From positions 1 through 6,831 of the forward strand of contig JAITPT010000277.1 in assembly GCA_031289285.1 (NCBI GenBank): a DNA stretch of 6,831 nt, in the 5' to 3' direction. The position numbers and the translations under genes are program-made. The notes beneath the pieces were generated by a model. It searched no databases. It saw only the letters and a list, made by a program, of their open reading frames with translations, and was not told the origin of the DNA. Positions 5,670-6,831 of this stretch are shown piece by piece (positions within the stretch are counted from its first letter, which is position 1; each line of letters begins with the position of its first letter). Source of the DNA: Puniceicoccales bacterium. GTDB lineage: Bacteria; Verrucomicrobiota; Verrucomicrobiia; Opitutales; UBA953.

Positions 5670-6831
5670 GACAGGGCTGGCGGGGGGTTGGCGTTGTTTA
5701 TGATTTTTGCGGTGTTTTTGAAATGCGAGTAGGTGATACCCATAGAAATTGTTTCCGTCTCGCCCGCATAAAGGACGGTCGGCGAAAACGAGCTCTCTGT
5801 TATTTCTTGAAAGGCTCGTAGGGTTCGCGCCAGAGAAGGCGAAAAGGAACGGCTCGCTTTGATTTCCAGCGGGAGTAGACGGCGGGCGATATTTAAGAGC
5901 AGGTCTATCTCAAAGCCATCGTGGCTTCGGAAAAAATAAAGTTCAGGTGTCAGGCCCGCATTGCAACGTGCTTTAAACGCTTCGGCGACGACCATGTTTT
6001 CAAATAATCCGCCAGCCAGCGGGTCGCGCACGACTTGCTCTGGAGATGTTATTCCGAGAAGCCATGTCGCCAAACCGGGTTCCGTAAAATAAAGTTTGGG
6101 CGTCTTGATAAGGCGTTTGCCGAAGTTGCTATAATAGGGAGTCAGAGGGAAAATAATAAAACTCGCCTCCAATACGGAAAGCCATGCAGAGAGCGTCGGA
6201 GTAGTGACGCCGATTTCTCCCGACATGCTTCGCAAGTTCACCAATTGGCCGACGCGCCCCGCCAGCAATTTTATGAACATGGCAAAGGCTTTTAGTTTTT
6301 CTACATTGACGAGTTGGCGCACGTCGCGCTCGACGTAGGTTGAATAATAATTTGCAAACAACTGGGATGGTGGGATGGCGTTGGCGTAGTGTCCGGGAAG
6401 AAAACCGCAAAACAGATATTCGTCGCGGTCGAGGTTGATGCCCGCGTCTGCCAACTCCGCGACGGAGAGCGGCCAGAGTTGCGCAATGCCGGTGCGTCCG
6501 GCCAGAGATTGCGTGATTCCGGCGCGCAAGAGGGGTTGGTGGGAACCGGTCAGGATGTATTTTCCCGGCTCGCGCTTTTCGTCCACGCGCACTTGTATCG
6601 CGCTCAAAAGTTTTGGGACGCGCTGGATTTCGTCGAGAATTAGCGGGCCGGGGTGCGTCGCAAAAAAACCGCTGTAGTCTCTCTCGGCGGCATCGCGTGT
6701 GTCGGGGTCTTCGAGGTTCAGATACTCGTGGTCGGGGAACTCGCTTCTGACTAAGGTGGTTTTGCCGGATTGGCGCGTCCCCAAAACGGTCACCACGGGA
6801 AATGTCCGGGCGAGTGAGTGCAGGTGTGGTG
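5651..6831 (-). CDS. AAA ATPase with DUF4143 C-terminal domain, 5' end beyond the window
   Basis: P-loop ATPase of the AAA_14/DUF4143 group, common in bacteria and archaea but without a settled function. Numbering from the codon at 6796: Walker A GTRQSGKTT (6-14), Walker B PLILDEIQ (51-58), sensor-like YILTGS (80-85), the DUF4143 region (about 150-250, including STYVERDVRQL and KLYFTEPGLA), and a C-terminal nuclease-like fold with GFEIDLLL (294-301) and PLEIKAS (309-315), the D...E-x-K pattern of PD-(D/E)XK proteins. The start is not in the window. The GTG at 6796 is internal in appearance, since the frame continues upstream to 6829 as PHLHSLARTFP, the usual lead-in to this Walker A strand. 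Only about 15-30 N-terminal residues should be missing. The 3' end, a TAA at 5651-5653, overlaps the radical SAM gene. A defence or regulatory role is possible but unproven. Confidence 0.93.
   Translation of the reverse strand, partial: PHLHSLARTFPVVTVLGTRQSGKTTLVRSEFPDHEYLNLEDPDTRDAAERDYSGFFATHPGPLILDEIQRVPKLLSAIQVRVDEKREPGKYILTGSHQPLLRAGITQSLAGRTGIAQLWPLSVAELADAGINLDRDEYLFCGFLPGHYANAIPPSQLFANYYSTYVERDVRQLVNVEKLKAFAMFIKLLAGRVGQLVNLRSMSGEIGVTTPTLSAWLSVLEASFIIFPLTPYYSNFGKRLIKTPKLYFTEPGLATWLLGITSPEQVVRDPLAGGLFENMVVAEAFKARCNAGLTPELYFFRSHDGFEIDLLLNIARRLLPLEIKASRSFSPSLARTLRAFQEITESSFSPTVLYAGETETISMGITYSHFKNTAKIINNANPPPALSWSNPH

Noticed and set aside
6794..6796. GTG as the start of the ATPase gene
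   Set aside because: It sits directly before the Walker A strand and the frame continues upstream to the window edge with sequence typical of this family, so the true start is outside.
1..6831. CRISPR array, tRNA, rRNA or insertion sequence
   Set aside because: No regularly spaced repeats, cloverleaf-like or rRNA-like sequence, transposase motifs or flanking inverted repeats were seen on either strand.

Overview
The window holds five genes in two blocks that converge near position 4350. The three left-hand genes are housekeeping: argG on the minus strand, and scpA and uvrC on the plus strand. They are G+C-rich, with many C- or G-ending codons. The two right-hand genes, both on the minus strand, are accessory in character: a radical SAM/SPASM peptide-maturase-like enzyme and an AAA ATPase of the DUF4143 type that runs off the right edge. 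The best guess at origin is a G+C-rich member of Verrucomicrobiota, possibly Opitutales. This rests on the diverged UvrC, the alanine/proline-rich extensions and a palindrome whose translation (AQTILSV) I recall as a dispersed repeat in that group. The assignment is tentative.

Layout: 1-110 is a short stretch downstream of argG with no gene and no convincing terminator. argG (111-1355, minus) makes argininosuccinate synthase and diverges from scpA across a spacer of about 136 bases (1356-1491), which carries a perfect Shine-Dalgarno sequence on the plus strand. scpA (1492-2658, plus; possibly starting at a TTG at 1399) encodes the kleisin of the SMC-ScpAB condensin, wrapped in long low-complexity tails. 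uvrC (2694-4322, plus) follows after 35 bases and encodes a shortened UvrC. A 57-base convergent gap (4323-4379) contains a 20-base palindrome. The radical SAM gene (4380-5669, minus) overlaps by 19 bases the end of the ATPase gene (5651 to beyond 6831, minus), so the two are probably co-transcribed, ATPase first.

How the genes relate: scpA and uvrC form a probable two-gene transcription unit (chromosome condensation and excision repair) with no functional link beyond DNA maintenance. The usual partner scpB is not next to scpA. The radical SAM enzyme looks like the modifying enzyme of a ribosomally made peptide pathway, but no precursor-peptide gene, peptidase or exporter is visible. If there is an undescribed system here, the radical SAM/ATPase pair is the most likely place, and the decisive context lies beyond the right edge. 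The second oddity is the UvrC, which keeps all visible catalytic residues but lacks most of the cysteine cluster and about 115 residues between its UVR and RNase H-like domains.
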